Part shown: piece by piece, positions 1 to 7,054 of the stretch
Position numbering within the stretch: position 1 is the stretch's first letter
Layout of the letters: each line of letters starts with the position of its first letter
Assembly: GCF_039631295.1 (NCBI RefSeq)
Contig: NZ_JBDIVE010000011.1
Coordinates: 1 to 64,000, forward strand
Source of the DNA: Viridibacterium sediminicola
GTDB taxonomy: Bacteria > Pseudomonadota > Gammaproteobacteria > Burkholderiales > Rhodocyclaceae
Reading direction: 5' to 3'
DNA length: 64,000 nucleotides
The notes under the pieces: generated by a model
Database searches by the model: none
The model's input: the letters and a program-made list of their open reading frames with translations, nothing else
What the model was told of the DNA's origin: nothing
Translations under genes and position numbers: made by a program

Positions 1-28
1 CCGCGCGAAAGTAGGTCATCGTCAGACT
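1..28 (+). rRNA. rrf: 5S rRNA, 3' end only
   Basis: The first 28 bases match the conserved 3' end of betaproteobacterial 5S rRNA: the GCGAAAGTAGGTCATCGTCAG stretch closes helices IV and I. The rest of the gene, and presumably the rest of the rRNA operon, lies upstream of the window. A hairpin terminator follows at once, as expected for the end of an rrn operon. The exact mature 3' end is inferred. Confidence 0.8.
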
Positions 29-40
29 ACCCCACAACAC

Positions 41-77
41 AAAGCCCCTCTCACATCTACCGTGAGCGGGGCTTTGT
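41..77 (+). terminator. Intrinsic terminator after 5S rRNA
   Basis: A 14-bp stem with one mismatch (41-54 pairing with 62-75) closes a 7-nt loop. It starts AAAGCCCC and ends GGGGCTTT, and is followed by a weak T-containing tail. The position just after the 5S 3' end fits an rrn operon terminator. Confidence 0.75.
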
Positions 78-168
78 TACTTCTGCTTCTGCATAAACAA
101 GCCGCCTTGCCGCTCATGCAAGCGGCCATGAGCTGATGTTTGCTCGTTGGCTTGGCTGTGTAGATATA

Positions 169-200
169 AAAAAACGCCCGGATGATTCCGGGCGTTTTTT
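169..200. terminator. Bidirectional terminator between rrn operon and suhB
   Basis: A perfect 14-bp stem (169-182 with 187-200) has a 4-nt loop, six A on the left and six T on the right. It therefore works in both directions. It ends suhB transcription from the reverse strand and gives a second stop for read-through from the rRNA operon. Confidence 0.9.
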
Positions 201-218
201 ATCAGCTGAGCTGAGTGC

Positions 219-1025
219 TTAACGGCTCAGGCTTTCACCGCAGTGGCTGCGGATGACCGGGAGCAGTTGGCCGAAGATCTTCGGCGAGCCGGCAATCACG
301 TTGCCGCTCTCGAGGTATTCGCCTTCGCCGCCAAAGTCACTGACCAGGCCGCCTGCTTCGGAGACGAGCAGGGCGCCGGCGGCCATGTCCCAGGGCGCTA
401 GGCCCATTTCAAAGAATGCGTCGGTGCGGCCGCAGGCGACGTAAGCGAGGTCCAGCGAGGCGGCGCCGGGGCGGCGCAGGCCGGCACTCTTCTGCGTCAG
501 TTCGCGGAAGATGCCCAGATAGGCGTCGATGTGCTCGAACTGGCGATAGGGGAAGCCGGTGCCGATCAGCGCTTCCTGCAGCTTGGTGCGCTTGGCGACA
601 CGGATGCGGCGGTCGTTGAGGAACGCGCCCTTGCCGCGGCTGGCGGTGAACAGTTCGTTGCGATTGGGGTCATACACCACTGCATGCTGAACAACGCCGT
701 TCTGGGCGATGCCGATCGAGACGGCGTATTGCGGGAAGCCGTGGATGAAGTTGGTGGTGCCGTCGAGCGGGTCGATGATCCACTGGAATTCGCTCGCCGA
801 GGCGCCCTCAGAGTGGCCGGACTCCTCTGCTAGAATGCCATGCTCCGGATACGCTTCGCGGATGATGTCGATGATGGCCGCTTCTGCCGCTTGGTCGACT
901 TCGGTGACGAAATCGTTGGCTTGTTTGGTACGAACCTCGATGAGGTCCAGATCGAGGGACGCGCGATTGATGATGGTCGCGGCGCGTCGTGCTGCCTTGA
1001 TGGCAATGTTCAGTATCGGATGCAT
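219..1025 (-). CDS. suhB: Inositol-1-monophosphatase / Nus factor SuhB
   Basis: This 268-aa protein belongs to the Mg-dependent, lithium-sensitive phosphatase family. Its metal-binding motifs are all visible: LAEESG (66-71), DPLDGT (85-90) and WDMAAG (212-217). The family dephosphorylates inositol phosphates; in E. coli SuhB also joins the rRNA antitermination complex. The ATG at 1025 was chosen over an in-frame ATG at 1082, because the protein then begins MHPILN as homologues do and an AAGAAG ribosome site lies just upstream. The gene runs toward the rRNA operon and is divergent from trmJ. Lying next to an rrn operon suits the antitermination role, but the adjacency may be chance. Confidence 0.95.
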   Translation of the reverse strand: MHPILNIAIKAARRAATIINRASLDLDLIEVRTKQANDFVTEVDQAAEAAIIDIIREAYPEHGILAEESGHSEGASASEFQWIIDPLDGTTNFIHGFPQYAVSIGIAQNGVVQHAVVYDPNRNELFTASRGKGAFLNDRRIRVAKRTKLQEALIGTGFPYRQFEHIDAYLGIFRELTQKSAGLRRPGAASLDLAYVACGRTDAFFEMGLAPWDMAAGALLVSEAGGLVSDFGGEGEYLESGNVIAGSPKIFGQLLPVIRSHCGESLSR

Positions 1026-1089
1026 GGCTTCTTTTGAATGAGCGATGGCGCCAGGCCGTTGCCTTTTGCCTTTGGAAACCACTAATTAT

Positions 1090-1872
1090 ATGACGGATCG
1101 TCCGGCTTTGAGCCGTGTTCGGGTGGTGCTTGTGCAAGCAAGCCATCCCGGCAATATCGGCGCCGCTGCGCGCGCCATGAAAACCATGGGTTTGTCCTCG
1201 CTTTGGCTGGTGCAGCCGAAGTCTTTTCCCGATGCGGAGGCCAGCGCGCGCGCGTCTGGGGCGACCGACGTGCTTGAGGCAGCCCAGGTCGTCAGCACGC
1301 TGACCGAGGCCTTGCAAGGCGTCACCCTGGCCGCTGCGCTGACGTCGCGCCGCCGTGAATTGTCCTTGCCAGCGCAGTGGTCGCGCGAAGCGGCACAGAC
1401 CCTGGCGAGCCGCGCCGAGCATGGCGAGGAGGTGGCCCTGGTGTTCGGCAACGAAACCTACGGCTTGTCCAACGAGGATCTGCGGGTCTGCCAGCTGCCG
1501 GTGATGATTCCCGCCAATCCGGCCTACAGCTCGTTGAATCTGGGCGCTGCGGTGCAGGTGATGAGTTACGAGATCAGTATGGCGCTCGCTACGCCGGCTG
1601 CGCTGCCTGTCTATGGCGAGCCGCTGGCGACCGTGGATGAGGTCGAGGCGCTGATGGCGCATATCGAGCGGGCGACGACGGCGACAGGCTTTTTCAACCC
1701 CGCCAATCCGAAGCGCCTGATGCCGCGCCTGCGTCGCATGTTCGGCCGGATCGCGCTGGAGCGGGATGAAGTGAACATCCTGCGCGGCATGCTGAATTTC
1801 TTCGAGCGCCCCTTGCCCGGCAGCGCGGCCAGTACAATTGCAGCCCCCACCCGCGACGACGGGAAAGCGTAA
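1090..1872 (+). CDS. trmJ: tRNA (cytidine/uridine-32-2'-O)-methyltransferase TrmJ
   Basis: This 260-aa protein is a SPOUT-class RNA methyltransferase that uses SAM to 2'-O-methylate residue 32 in tRNA anticodon loops. Family motifs are present: NIGAAARAM (22-30), FGNETYGLSNED (119-130) and SSLNLGAAVQV (147-157), the last two forming the knotted SAM site. The C-terminal helical extension (about 175-245) is typical of TrmJ. The ATG at 1090 gives the usual family start; an upstream in-frame ATG at 1045 would add 15 atypical residues. The gene is divergent from suhB and followed 10 bp later by cysE, so the two are probably co-transcribed. Confidence 0.93.
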   Translation: MTDRPALSRVRVVLVQASHPGNIGAAARAMKTMGLSSLWLVQPKSFPDAEASARASGATDVLEAAQVVSTLTEALQGVTLAAALTSRRRELSLPAQWSREAAQTLASRAEHGEEVALVFGNETYGLSNEDLRVCQLPVMIPANPAYSSLNLGAAVQVMSYEISMALATPAALPVYGEPLATVDEVEALMAHIERATTATGFFNPANPKRLMPRLRRMFGRIALERDEVNILRGMLNFFERPLPGSAASTIAAPTRDDGKA

Positions 1873-1882
1873 AAGGAAAATC

Positions 1883-2638
1883 ATGTTTGCCCATCTGCGT
1901 GAAGACATCAACAGCGTTCTGTCGCGCGATCCTGCCGCGCGCAGCAAGCTGGAGGTCTTGACGTGTTACCCGGGCATCCATTCGCTGTTCATGCATCGCA
2001 TTGCGCATGCCTTGTGGCGGCGCGGCTTTGTCTGGCTGGCGCGCAGCGTGTCGGTGTTCGGCCGCTGGTGGACCGGGATCGAGATTCACCCGGGCGCGCG
2101 CATTGGTCGCCGCGTCTTCATCGATCACGGCACGGGTGTGGTGATCGGCGAGACAGCGGAAGTTGGCGACGACTGCACCATTTACCAGGGCGTGACCCTG
2201 GGCGGCACTTCACTGTATCGCGGCGTCAAACGTCATCCGACCCTGGAGGCGGGCGTTGTGGTCGGTGCAGGCGCCAAGGTGTTAGGCGGTTTTACCGTCG
2301 GTGCGGGGGCCAAGATCGGCTCCAATGCCGTGGTGACCAAGCCGGTGCCGGCGGGGGCGACGGCGGTCGGCATTCCGGCGCGCATCATCGAGCCCAAGGG
2401 GGCTGAGCGCGAACAGAGTGCCGACGTGCAGCAGTTCTCTGCCTACGGCGTGACGCGCGACATGGACGACCCGTTGTCGCGTGCGATACACGCCTTGCTC
2501 GACCACGCCGCCGAGCAGGACAAGCGCATCGACGCCCTGGTTGCCCGTCTGAAGGCGGCAGGGCTGTGCGCTGAAGGCGATGATCCGGGCTGTCCGCAGC
2601 CCTTCGATCACGACTATCTGTCGAAAATCGTCGACTGA
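1883..2638 (+). CDS. cysE: Serine O-acetyltransferase
   Basis: This 251-aa enzyme makes O-acetylserine from serine and acetyl-CoA, the committed step of cysteine synthesis. It has the short N-terminal helical domain followed by the left-handed beta-helix of hexapeptide repeats (about 65-175), including EIHPGARIG (67-75) and DHGTGVVIGETA (81-92). It is shorter than E. coli CysE (273 aa), as in the EpsC/NifP-type subgroup. The start at 1883 has an AAAAGGA ribosome site and lies 10 bp after trmJ. Its place just upstream of the isc operon links cysteine supply to cysteine desulfuration, though iscR has its own promoter. The C-terminal tail ends in Asp rather than the Ile of feedback-sensitive enzymes. 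Confidence 0.93.
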   Translation: MFAHLREDINSVLSRDPAARSKLEVLTCYPGIHSLFMHRIAHALWRRGFVWLARSVSVFGRWWTGIEIHPGARIGRRVFIDHGTGVVIGETAEVGDDCTIYQGVTLGGTSLYRGVKRHPTLEAGVVVGAGAKVLGGFTVGAGAKIGSNAVVTKPVPAGATAVGIPARIIEPKGAEREQSADVQQFSAYGVTRDMDDPLSRAIHALLDHAAEQDKRIDALVARLKAAGLCAEGDDPGCPQPFDHDYLSKIVD

Positions 2639-2653
2639 GCCGCCCTCTGGCGA

Positions 2654-2678
2654 ATCCTTGACTGTTTTGCTCGGGTAT
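2654..2678 (+). promoter_or_regulatory. IscR box 1 (type 1-like), overlapping iscR -35
   Basis: This 25-bp site reads ATCCTTGAC, a T-rich centre, then GCTCGGGTAT. It matches the second box downstream at all but the centre and a few positions. It covers the TTGACT -35 element (2658-2663) of a promoter whose -10 would be CATACT (2681-2686) at 17-bp spacing. Binding of holo-IscR here should repress the operon. Confidence 0.65.
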
Positions 2679-2681
2679 TGC

Positions 2682-2706
2682 ATACTTGACAAAAATGATC
2701 GGGTAT
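2682..2706 (+). promoter_or_regulatory. IscR box 2 (type 1), overlapping iscR -10
   Basis: This 25-bp site reads ATACTTGAC, an A-rich centre, then GATCGGGTAT. It fits the type 1 consensus bound by [2Fe-2S]-IscR at the E. coli iscR promoter. It begins at the -10 element of the predicted promoter and lies 28 bp from box 1, so the two boxes bracket the promoter. Confidence 0.75.
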
Positions 2707-2761
2707 TTCCCCGCTCGTCGCGCAAGCACCCACAACAGAACCGTTATTCCTGGAGCAAGAC

Positions 2762-3253
2762 ATGAGGCTGACCACCAAAGGACGCTTTGCCGTGACGGCA
2801 ATGATCGACCTGGCGCTGCGCCAGAGTGAAGGCCCCGTGACTTTGGCGGGGATCAGCGAACGCCAGGGTATTTCCCTCTCCTATCTGGAACAGCTGTTCG
2901 GCAAGCTGCGCCGTCACGAGCTGGTGTGCAGCGTGCGCGGCCCCGGCGGCGGTTACACGCTGGCGCGCGCAACGGATCTGATCTCGGTGGCCGATGTGAT
3001 CATTGCGGTCGATGAACCGCTCGATGCCACGCAGTGCGGCGGCAAAGAGGATTGCCGTGACGAAGGGCGCTGCATGACGCACGATCTCTGGTCCAACCTC
3101 AACAAGCGCATGTTCGAATATCTGGCGTCGGTCTCGCTGGCCTCGCTGGTCGAGCAGCAGCGCGAGCGTCTGGCCTGCAAGCCGCACCAGGAAATCGTGT
3201 TCCGCGAAGCCCGTGATTGCGTCAGTGTCGCCTCCTTCGAGGCGCAGGCCTGA
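2762..3253 (+). CDS. iscR: Fe-S cluster-sensing regulator IscR
   Basis: This 163-aa Rrf2-family regulator has an N-terminal winged helix-turn-helix (about 1-60). Its cluster ligands C92, C98, C104 and H107 sit at exactly the same positions as in E. coli IscR. The [2Fe-2S] form represses the isc operon and the apo form regulates other Fe-S genes. The start has a GGAG ribosome site. It is the first gene of the operon, and two IscR boxes lie in its promoter, giving the usual autorepression loop. Confidence 0.97.
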   Translation: MRLTTKGRFAVTAMIDLALRQSEGPVTLAGISERQGISLSYLEQLFGKLRRHELVCSVRGPGGGYTLARATDLISVADVIIAVDEPLDATQCGGKEDCRDEGRCMTHDLWSNLNKRMFEYLASVSLASLVEQQRERLACKPHQEIVFREARDCVSVASFEAQA

Positions 3254-3256
3254 GTC

Positions 3257-4420
3257 GTGAGCGACGCCATGTTCGCCCCCTGCTATCTGGACTGGAACGC
3301 CAGCACGCCGCTCGATGCGCGTGTGCTGGAGGCCATGCTGCCGTATTTGCGCGAGCGCTTCGGCAATGCCTCCAGCCGCCACGAGTACGGTCGTCAGGCG
3401 CGCGATGCGATCAGCCGCGCACGCCAGCAGGTGGCGGCAGCCGTTTGCGCGCACGAGACGCAGGTGGTGTTCACGAGCGGTGGTTCGGAGGCGAACAATC
3501 TGTTCATCAAGGGCGCCGCGGCTGTGCAGCGTGCCGGCGTGATCGCCATTGGCGCCACCGAGCACCCTTGCGTGCGCCAGCCGGCTTTGCAGTTGCAGGG
3601 ACGGGGCTGGTCGCTGCAGTACCTGGCCGTCGATGCGGCAGGGCGGCTGGATCTGGCGGCGGCCGCGCAATTGATCAAGACGCAGCATCCGGCCCTGGTG
3701 TCGCAGATGCTTGTCAATAATGAAACCGGTGTTGTCCATGACGTGGCGGCGCTGGCTGAACTGGCACGCACGGACGGCGCGAGCTTGCACTGTGACGCGG
3801 TGCAAGCGCTGGGCAAGCTGCCGGTCGATTTTCGCGCGCTGGGTGTGCAGGCGATGACTTTATCGGCGCACAAGATCGGCGGGCCGATTGGTGCGGGTGC
3901 CCTGGTGCTCGACAAGCGTCTGGAATTGCAGCCGCAGATCAGCGGTGGCGGGCACGAGCGCGGTGTGCGCTCCGGCACCGAGAATGTCGCTGCCATTGTC
4001 GGTTTCGGCCTGGCCTGCGAATTGGCCAACAGCGAGCTGGCGGCACGCTCGGCGAACATGCGCGCTGCGCGCGAGCTGCTCGAAGGCAGCCTGGTCGCAC
4101 TGGGGGCCGAGTTGTTCGGCGCGCAGGCTGAACGGGTGCCGAACACCAGTTATTTCGCCTTCGCACATATCGACGGTGAAACCCTGGTCGGCAAGCTGGA
4201 TCGCGCAGGGTTTGCAGTGGCGAGCGGCGCGGCCTGTTCGAGTACCAGCACCGAGCCTTCGCGCACCTTGCTGGCGATGGGGGTGGCGCCCGAGCTGGCG
4301 CGTGGCGCCGTGCGTGTGAGCCTCGGGCCGACGACGGCGCTGGCCGATGTGAAACGATTTGTGGATGTGTTGCGGGAGACTGTCGGGCAGCTCAGAAGCC
4401 TGACAGCAGTGAGTGTCTAG
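3257..4420 (+). CDS. Second cysteine desulfurase (class V aminotransferase family)
   Basis: This 387-aa PLP enzyme of the NifS/IscS group sits between iscR and iscS. Catalytic landmarks are present: H103 stacking on PLP, D180, the PLP lysine K206 in LSAHK, and the persulfide cysteine C327 in SGAACSS. It should remove sulfur from cysteine. It differs clearly from the IscS downstream and lacks the IscS C-terminal IscU-docking tail. The GTG at 3257 lies 3 bp after iscR; the ATG at 3269 is an alternative start, and neither has a strong ribosome site, so translational coupling to iscR is likely. Its partner (IscU or another acceptor) cannot be read from sequence. Confidence 0.88.
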   Translation: MSDAMFAPCYLDWNASTPLDARVLEAMLPYLRERFGNASSRHEYGRQARDAISRARQQVAAAVCAHETQVVFTSGGSEANNLFIKGAAAVQRAGVIAIGATEHPCVRQPALQLQGRGWSLQYLAVDAAGRLDLAAAAQLIKTQHPALVSQMLVNNETGVVHDVAALAELARTDGASLHCDAVQALGKLPVDFRALGVQAMTLSAHKIGGPIGAGALVLDKRLELQPQISGGGHERGVRSGTENVAAIVGFGLACELANSELAARSANMRAARELLEGSLVALGAELFGAQAERVPNTSYFAFAHIDGETLVGKLDRAGFAVASGAACSSTSTEPSRTLLAMGVAPELARGAVRVSLGPTTALADVKRFVDVLRETVGQLRSLTAVSV

Positions 4421-4451
4421 TGCAGCAGACTGAATGCAGATGGAGTCAAAC

Positions 4452-5660
4452 ATGAAGTTCCCGATTTACCTGGATTATTCCGCGACGACGCCGGTCGATC
4501 CGCGCGTGGCCGAGAAGATGATTCCCTGGCTGACCGAGCAGTTCGGCAATCCGGCGAGCCGTTCGCACGCCTATGGCTGGGATGCTGAAGCCGCCGTCGA
4601 GAAGGCGCGTGAAGAGGTGGCCGCCCTGGTCGGTGCCGATGCACGTGAAATCGTGTGGACCTCGGGCGCGACCGAATCGAACAACCTGGCGATCAAGGGC
4701 GCGGCGAATTTCTACGCAGCCAAGGGCAAGCACCTGATCACGCTGAAGACCGAGCACAAGGCTGTGCTCGACACCATGCGCGAGCTGGAGCGCCAGGGCT
4801 TTGAAGTGAGCTATCTGGACGTGCAGGAAAACGGCCTCATTGATCTTGAGGTGTTCAAGGCTGCGCTGCGCCCGGACACCATCCTCGTCTCGGTGATGTT
4901 CGTGAACAACGAGATTGGCGTGATTCAGCCGATTGCCGAGCTGGGCGAGATCTGCCGCGCACGCGGCATCATCTTCCACGTCGATGCGGCGCAAGCGACC
5001 GGCAAGGTGGCGATTGATCTGGAAACGCTCAAGGTCGACCTGATGTCCTTCTCGGCACACAAGACCTATGGCCCCAAGGGCATCGGCGCGCTGTACGTGC
5101 GGCGCAAGCCGCGTGTGCGCATCGAAGCGCAGATGCATGGCGGCGGTCACGAACGCGGCATGCGCTCGGGCACGCTGGCGACACACCAGATCGTCGGCAT
5201 GGGCGAAGCCTTCCGCATTGCACGCGAAGAAATGGTGGTCGAAAACCAGCGCATCGGCGCGCTGCGTGATCGCCTGCTCAAGGGCCTCTCGGATCTGGAA
5301 GCGACCTTCATCAATGGCGACCTCGAACACCGCGTGCCGCACAACCTCAATATGAGTTTTGCGTATGTCGAAGGCGAGTCGCTGATCATGGCGATCAAGG
5401 ATGTGGCCGTCTCTTCGGGTTCGGCGTGTACCTCGGCCTCGCTGGAACCGTCCTACGTGCTGCGTGCGCTGGGCCGCGAGGATGAACTGGCGCACAGCTC
5501 GATCCGCTTTACCATCGGCCGCTTCACGACCGAGGAAGACATCGACTACACCATCAAGCTGCTGCACGCCAAGATCGGCAAGCTGCGCGAGTTGTCGCCT
5601 TTGTGGGACATGTTCAAGGAAGGCATCGACTTGAGTTCGGTGCAATGGGCCGCACATTGA
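4452..5660 (+). CDS. iscS: Cysteine desulfurase IscS
   Basis: This 402-aa enzyme transfers sulfur from cysteine to IscU and to other acceptors (tRNA thiolation, cofactors). H102, K204 and the mobile-loop cysteine C326 (SSGSACTSASLEPS region) match the E. coli residues with a shift of two. The C-terminus ending in VQWAAH is the IscS tail that docks IscU. The ATG at 4452 was chosen because GGAG lies 6 nt upstream; in-frame ATGs at 4434 and 4440 lack this. It is third in the isc operon, and an unusual inverted repeat separates it from iscU. Confidence 0.97.
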   Translation: MKFPIYLDYSATTPVDPRVAEKMIPWLTEQFGNPASRSHAYGWDAEAAVEKAREEVAALVGADAREIVWTSGATESNNLAIKGAANFYAAKGKHLITLKTEHKAVLDTMRELERQGFEVSYLDVQENGLIDLEVFKAALRPDTILVSVMFVNNEIGVIQPIAELGEICRARGIIFHVDAAQATGKVAIDLETLKVDLMSFSAHKTYGPKGIGALYVRRKPRVRIEAQMHGGGHERGMRSGTLATHQIVGMGEAFRIAREEMVVENQRIGALRDRLLKGLSDLEATFINGDLEHRVPHNLNMSFAYVEGESLIMAIKDVAVSSGSACTSASLEPSYVLRALGREDELAHSSIRFTIGRFTTEEDIDYTIKLLHAKIGKLRELSPLWDMFKEGIDLSSVQWAAH

Positions 5661-5679
5661 TTAACTGACAGGGCGTGGC

Positions 5680-5738
5680 GAGTCGGCAGTGGGGAATGGC
5701 GAAAAGCGGACATGTGACGTTTTTTCCACTCCCGACTC
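5680..5738. repeat. Inverted repeat in the iscS-iscU gap
   Basis: GAGTCGGCAGTGG (5680-5692) pairs at 12 of 13 positions with CCACTCCCGACTC (5726-5738) around a 33-nt loop. Related C-rich CACTCCCG units repeat up to 5755. The gap is 110 bp, while most other isc genes are spaced by 4-40 bp. It could be a small repeat insertion or an mRNA-processing/attenuation structure dividing the operon. Confidence 0.6.
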
Positions 5739-5770
5739 CCCGCTCTCCACTCCCGGACTTGGAGTAGAAA

Positions 5771-6154
5771 ATGGCATATAGCGAAAAAGTTCTGGACCAC
5801 TACGAAAACCCGCGCAATGTCGGCGCGTTTGACAAGTCCGACAGCGAAGTGGGCACCGGCATGGTCGGCGCACCGGCCTGCGGCGACGTGATGAAGCTGC
5901 AGATCAAGGTCAATCCCGTCACGGGCTTGATCGAAGACGCCAAGTTCAAGACCTATGGCTGCGGTTCGGCCATTGCATCGAGCTCGCTGGTGACCGAATG
6001 GGTCAAGGGCAAGACGCTCGACGAAGCGGTCAACATCAAGAACACGCAGATCGCCGAAGAGCTGGCGCTGCCGCCGGTCAAGATCCACTGCTCGATTCTG
6101 GCCGAAGATGCCATCAAGGCAGCGGTCGATGACTACAAGAAGAAGCACGCGTAA
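5771..6154 (+). CDS. iscU: Fe-S cluster scaffold IscU
   Basis: This 127-aa scaffold builds the [2Fe-2S] cluster with sulfur from IscS. Cluster ligands C37, D39, C64 and C107 are all present, and the LPPVK motif (100-104) recognised by HscA is intact. Length equals that of E. coli IscU (128 aa). The ribosome site GGAG lies 7 nt before the ATG. It lies between iscS and iscA in the standard order. Confidence 0.98.
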   Translation: MAYSEKVLDHYENPRNVGAFDKSDSEVGTGMVGAPACGDVMKLQIKVNPVTGLIEDAKFKTYGCGSAIASSSLVTEWVKGKTLDEAVNIKNTQIAEELALPPVKIHCSILAEDAIKAAVDDYKKKHA

Positions 6155-6170
6155 GAAACGAGGTGGCAGC

Positions 6171-6494
6171 ATGTCAGTTACATTGAGTGAAGCAGCAGCC
6201 AAGCACGTCAGCAAATACATTGCCAAGCGTGGCAAGGGCGTCGGTGTGCGTCTTGGCGTCAAGACCACCGGTTGCTCGGGCATGGCCTACAAGCTGGAGT
6301 ATGCAGACGAGGCGCTGGCTGACGATGTGGTTTTCGACAGTCACGGCCTGAAAGTTTTTGTCGATCCGAAGAGCCTGCCCTACATCGACGGCACGGAACT
6401 TGATTTCGTCCGTGAGGGGCTCAACGAGGGCTTCAAATTCAACAATCCCAACGTCAAGAACGAGTGTGGTTGTGGTGAATCTTTCAACGTCTGA
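6171..6494 (+). CDS. iscA: A-type Fe-S carrier IscA
   Basis: This 107-aa A-type carrier passes Fe-S clusters to apo-targets. The three conserved cysteines are C35 (TTGCSG) and C99/C101 (ECGCGES). The ATG at 6171 follows an AGGTGG ribosome site and gives the canonical length; the longer in-frame start at 6108 would overlap iscU. It lies 16 bp after iscU. Confidence 0.97.
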   Translation: MSVTLSEAAAKHVSKYIAKRGKGVGVRLGVKTTGCSGMAYKLEYADEALADDVVFDSHGLKVFVDPKSLPYIDGTELDFVREGLNEGFKFNNPNVKNECGCGESFNV

Positions 6495-6532
6495 TTACTG
6501 ACAGGTGTGCACCCCAGGGTGCGCGGGATGCG

Positions 6533-7045
6533 ATGCAGGATTATTTTTCCCTTTTTCAGATTCCCGAGCAGTTCGCGCTCGAACGCGCCACGCTCGAAGC
6601 GGCCTACCGCAATGTGCAGGCACAGGTACATCCGGACCGCTTTGCTGATCGCTCTGAAGCCGAACGTCGCGTCGCCATGCAATGGGCGACGCATGCCAAC
6701 GAGGCTTACCGCGCACTGAAAAACCCGATCGAACGCGGCCGCTACCTGCTCAAGCGGCGCGGCGTCGAAATCGATGCCGAGCGCAACACGGCGATGTCAC
6801 CGGCCTTCCTGATGCAGCAAATGGCCTGGCGCGAAGCGGTGGAAGAGGCGGCCGGCAAGTTCGACGCGCTGAGCCGTCTGGAGCAGGAACTGCGTCGCGA
6901 CGAGGGCGTCATGCTCGAAGACCTGCAGCGCTCGCTCGATGTCTCATCCGATTTGCCGGCCGCCGCCGAACTGGTGCGCCGGCTGATGTTCATGGAAAAG
7001 CTGCGCAGCGAGATTGATGACGCGCTGGCGCAGCTCGAAGGCTGA
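6533..7045 (+). CDS. hscB: J-domain co-chaperone HscB
   Basis: This 170-aa co-chaperone has an N-terminal J-domain with the HPD motif (33-35) that stimulates HscA ATPase, and a C-terminal three-helix domain (about 95-170) that binds IscU. Length and domain order match E. coli HscB (171 aa). The 38-bp gap from iscA contains no obvious terminator. Start at 6533 gives the usual MQDYFSLF N-terminus. Confidence 0.96.
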   Translation: MQDYFSLFQIPEQFALERATLEAAYRNVQAQVHPDRFADRSEAERRVAMQWATHANEAYRALKNPIERGRYLLKRRGVEIDAERNTAMSPAFLMQQMAWREAVEEAAGKFDALSRLEQELRRDEGVMLEDLQRSLDVSSDLPAAAELVRRLMFMEKLRSEIDDALAQLEG

Positions 7046-7054
7046 TCAAACACA

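Noticed and set aside
808..1947. Long open frame on the reverse strand across suhB start and trmJ
   Set aside because: It is the antisense of trmJ and suhB, of biased Arg/His/Gln composition typical of shadow frames in high-GC DNA, without a ribosome site.
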